The notes under the pieces were generated by a model. That model was not told where the DNA came from and did not search any database. It was given only the letters and a program-made list of their open reading frames with translations. DNA of 64,000 nucleotides, from NCBI GenBank assembly GCA_964555295.1, contig CAZKRL010000005.1:1-64000 (forward strand). The letters run 5' to 3'. The position numbers were made by a program, and so were the translations under genes. The stretch comes from CAZKRL01 sp964555295. GTDB taxonomy: Bacteria > Bacteroidota > Bacteroidia > Flavobacteriales_D > Sanyastnellaceae. Shown one piece after another: positions 62,596-64,000 of this stretch (positions within the stretch are counted from its first letter, which is position 1; each line of letters starts with the position of its first letter).

Positions 62596-62605
62596 CGACG
62601 CTTTT

Positions 62606-63148
62606 ATGGATGCTCAACTTACTTCAAGGCAATATGATGCCGTTATCAATGAATGTCGCCATTTGTTTGAGGCCAAAACCCGCGACTATGGTACGGCCTG
62701 GCGTGTGCTTAGACCGAGCAGTCTGACCGATCAGATTTTTATCAAGGCGCAGCGAATCCGAACCATTGAAACTACCGGGGAAAACAAAGTGGGCGAAAGC
62801 GCACGCGGTGAGTTTGTGGGAATCGTGAATTATGCCATCATGGCTTTGATTCAATTGCATTTTGATGAGGAGAAACGAATGGAGATTCCCCTGGCTGAGA
62901 CGCTTCAACTCTATGATCATCAGTCGCTGGTCACGAAGAATCTGATGCTCGCAAAAAATCATGATTACGGTGAGGCCTGGCGCGACATGCGTGTTTCTTC
63001 TTTTACAGATTTGATTTTGATGAAACTACTGCGCATAAAACAGATTGAAGACAACAGTGGCCATACTTCAGTGAGTGAAGGTATTGAAAGCGGTTATCGT
63101 GATATCGTCAACTACGCCGTTTTCGCATTGATAGTAACGCCGGTGTAG
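62606..63148 (+). CDS. DUF1599 family protein, internally duplicated
   Basis: A 180-residue protein from the ATG at 62606; an in-frame ATG at 62555 would overlap folP and adds a poor N-terminus. It is two copies of one unit: DYGTAWRVLRPSSLTDQIFIKAQRIRTIE with GIVNYAIMALIQL in the first half, and DYGEAWRDMRVSSFTDLILMKLLRIKQIE with DIVNYAVFALI in the second (both longer than shown as motifs: DYGxAWR, SSxTDxIxxK, RIxxIE, IVNYA). It is common next to folP in Bacteroidota; its function is unknown, although a nucleotide pyrophosphohydrolase-like fold has been suggested for related families. Confidence 0.88.
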   Translation: MDAQLTSRQYDAVINECRHLFEAKTRDYGTAWRVLRPSSLTDQIFIKAQRIRTIETTGENKVGESARGEFVGIVNYAIMALIQLHFDEEKRMEIPLAETLQLYDHQSLVTKNLMLAKNHDYGEAWRDMRVSSFTDLILMKLLRIKQIEDNSGHTSVSEGIESGYRDIVNYAVFALIVTPV

Positions 63149-63201
63149 GTTGCGTGGTCTCATGACCTGCCACCATTGAATTTACGCTCATCGAAACTTT
63201 T

Positions 63202-63234
63202 TTTGTAGGAATGTGAATTGGCAGTTTATATTTG
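63202..63234 (+). promoter_or_regulatory. Strong Bacteroidota-type promoter of rplU
   Basis: TTTG at 63202-63205, a 21-base spacer, then TATATTTG at 63227-63234, an exact match to TTTG/TAnnTTTG. It leaves a leader of about 30 bases to the ATG at 63273, and excludes the upstream in-frame start at 63213, which lies inside it. Confidence 0.75.
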
Positions 63235-63272
63235 CCGCCCCTTACAAAAAAGGAAATTTAAAAACCCAAAAT

Positions 63273-63581
63273 ATGTACGCAATCGTTGAAATTGCAGGGC
63301 ATCAGTACAAAGTACAAAAAGATCAGCAGATCTTCGTTAACCGTTTGCAGAATGCAGAGGGTGAGAAGGTGAGCTTCGACAAAGTTCTCCTGACGGAGGA
63401 TGGCGGAAAAGTATCTGTTGGCGCCCCGGCATTGGCAGGCATGAAGGTAACTGCCCGCGTAGACAAACACCTGAAAGGAGACAAGGTGATTATCTTCAAA
63501 AAGAAAAGACGTAAAGGATATCAGAAGAAGAATGGCTTCCGTGCTTATCTCACTTCTCTTACTATTGAGTCAATCGGTTAA
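63273..63581 (+). CDS. rplU: 50S ribosomal protein L21
   Basis: A 102-residue ribosomal protein of the large subunit that contacts 23S rRNA. MYAIVEIAGHQYKVQKDQ opens it, and KRRKGYQKKNGFRAYLT is the L21 signature near the end. The start at 63273 fits the family and the promoter; the longer frame from 63213 does not. It is 20 bases before rpmA, the usual pair. Confidence 0.96.
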   Translation: MYAIVEIAGHQYKVQKDQQIFVNRLQNAEGEKVSFDKVLLTEDGGKVSVGAPALAGMKVTARVDKHLKGDKVIIFKKKRRKGYQKKNGFRAYLTSLTIESIG

Positions 63582-63601
63582 TCGATAAAAATTAAAATAC
63601 C

Positions 63602-63856
63602 ATGGCACACAAAAAAGGTGAAGGTAAAGTAAAGAACGGTCGCGAGTCGGAAAGCAAACGCCTCGGAGTAAAACTATATGGTGGTCAAACCTGCATCGCA
63701 GGAAATATCATCGTTCGTCAGCGTGGTACCCGTCACAATCCGGGTCTCAACGTTGGTATAGGTAAAGATCATACGTTGTTCGCTCTCACAAATGGAACTG
63801 TAGAATTCCGTAAGAAGCGCGACAATAAATCATACGTCTCGGTAATCCCAGCTTGA
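63602..63856 (+). CDS. rpmA: 50S ribosomal protein L27
   Basis: An 84-residue ribosomal protein at the peptidyl-transferase centre. MAHKKGEGKVKNGRESESKR opens it, then LGVKLYGGQ and IIVRQRGTRHNPGLNVG, the L27 signature. The N-terminus starts directly with the functional MAHKKG, without the cleaved extension of Firmicutes. Cotranscribed with rplU and closed by a terminator. Confidence 0.96.
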   Translation: MAHKKGEGKVKNGRESESKRLGVKLYGGQTCIAGNIIVRQRGTRHNPGLNVGIGKDHTLFALTNGTVEFRKKRDNKSYVSVIPA

Positions 63857-63877
63857 TAAAGGGACGTTAAGAAATTT

Positions 63878-63905
63878 ACCCGCGCCCCGGTGCGGGTTTT
63901 TTTTT
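63878..63905 (+). terminator. Rho-independent terminator after rpmA
   Basis: ACCCGC (63878-63883) pairs with GCGGGT (63892-63897), followed by nine T residues. It ends the rplU-rpmA transcript. Confidence 0.88.
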
Positions 63906-63941
63906 GATAATATTCCAAGATATTACTCATAATTTGTAGCC

Positions 63942-64000
63942 ATGTTACAGGTAAGCACCCTCAGAGAAAAGAAGGAAGAAATCTTAGCCGCTCTGGCTAA
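63942..64000 (+). CDS. serS: Seryl-tRNA synthetase (partial, first 19 codons)
   Basis: An ATG at 63942 opens a frame that runs to the window end: MLQVSTLREKKEEILAALA. MLQV...RE.KE...LA is the usual start of seryl-tRNA synthetase, the long coiled-coil arm that grips tRNA-Ser. In Bacteroidota serS often follows rplU and rpmA. Only 19 residues can be seen, so the call relies on these and on gene order. ATAATTTG at 63929-63936 may be its -7 box, close to the start. Confidence 0.72.
   Translation, partial: MLQVSTLREKKEEILAALA

Noticed and set aside
63213..63272. Longer L21 start at 63213
   Set aside because: It falls inside the clear promoter and adds 20 residues not found in L21.

Overview
The window reads as one stretch of a Bacteroidota chromosome, most likely of the Flavobacteriales or a neighbouring order. 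The evidence is: type A and type B C-terminal sorting domains of the type IX secretion system (T9SS); an S46 dipeptidyl peptidase; a RemB/Wzi-like barrel protein; DUF4835 (PorD-like); the folP-DUF1599 pair; the order rplU-rpmA-serS; few Shine-Dalgarno sites; and -7 boxes of the form TAnnTTTG or TAnnTTCG in front of many genes. I cannot name a genus from the sequence alone. No rRNA, tRNA, CRISPR array or intact insertion sequence was seen.

Layout. 1-1360: the end of a RhuM-family gene, then a gene-free stretch of imperfect tandem repeats. 1360-4304: marC, rnhA, a glutaryl-CoA dehydrogenase and a secreted cupredoxin. 4377-12632: a tightly packed cell-wall and division operon (ftsW-murG-murC-ftsQ-ftsA), then dedA, aroE and a UDP-GlcNAc 2-epimerase; ftsZ is not in its usual place. 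12760-19953: a surface polysaccharide cluster (flippase, GT4, polymerase-like protein, GT2, beta-mannosidase). 19988-22331: a PorE-like protein without an OmpA domain and a small membrane protein. 22388-22749: repeats and gene remnants. 22876-27573: an amino-acid permease, the RelA/SpoT enzyme and a HEPN/MNT pair. 27865-36918: a further remnant, a RemB-like protein, a GH3-family enzyme, two T9SS cargo proteins and two beta-propeller genes. 36950-39741: hisS and a GlcD-like oxidase. 39815-42356: repeats, a remnant, an unlisted 41-residue membrane protein and a DPP11-type peptidase. 42576-49024: an O-antigen-ligase-like protein, a Cys-rich T9SS cargo, an acyltransferase and a type B cargo. 49142-56625: prfC, small NTPases, glutathione peroxidase, and the coaBC-DUF4835-recN-vanZ operon. 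56859-61706: an anion symporter, an FtsE-like ATPase coupled to two glycosyltransferases, and a methyltransferase. 61689-64000: folP and DUF1599, then rplU, rpmA and the first codons of serS.

How the genes work together. Three themes recur. The first is envelope building: peptidoglycan, division, surface glycan and acyl transfer. The second is T9SS export, with machine-like parts (PorE-like, DUF4835, RemB-like) and five cargo proteins in the same 64 kb. The third is a set of gene-free islands where one repeat family lies beside broken genes of antirepressor (RhuM/Bro-N), methylase or AlbA type, which looks like the debris of defence or mobile DNA. No single intact new system stands out. The best leads are these repeat islands with a palindrome inside the RhuM gene, the 41-residue His-rich membrane protein, the OmpA-less PorE-like protein, and the FtsE-like ATPase coupled to glycosyltransferases.
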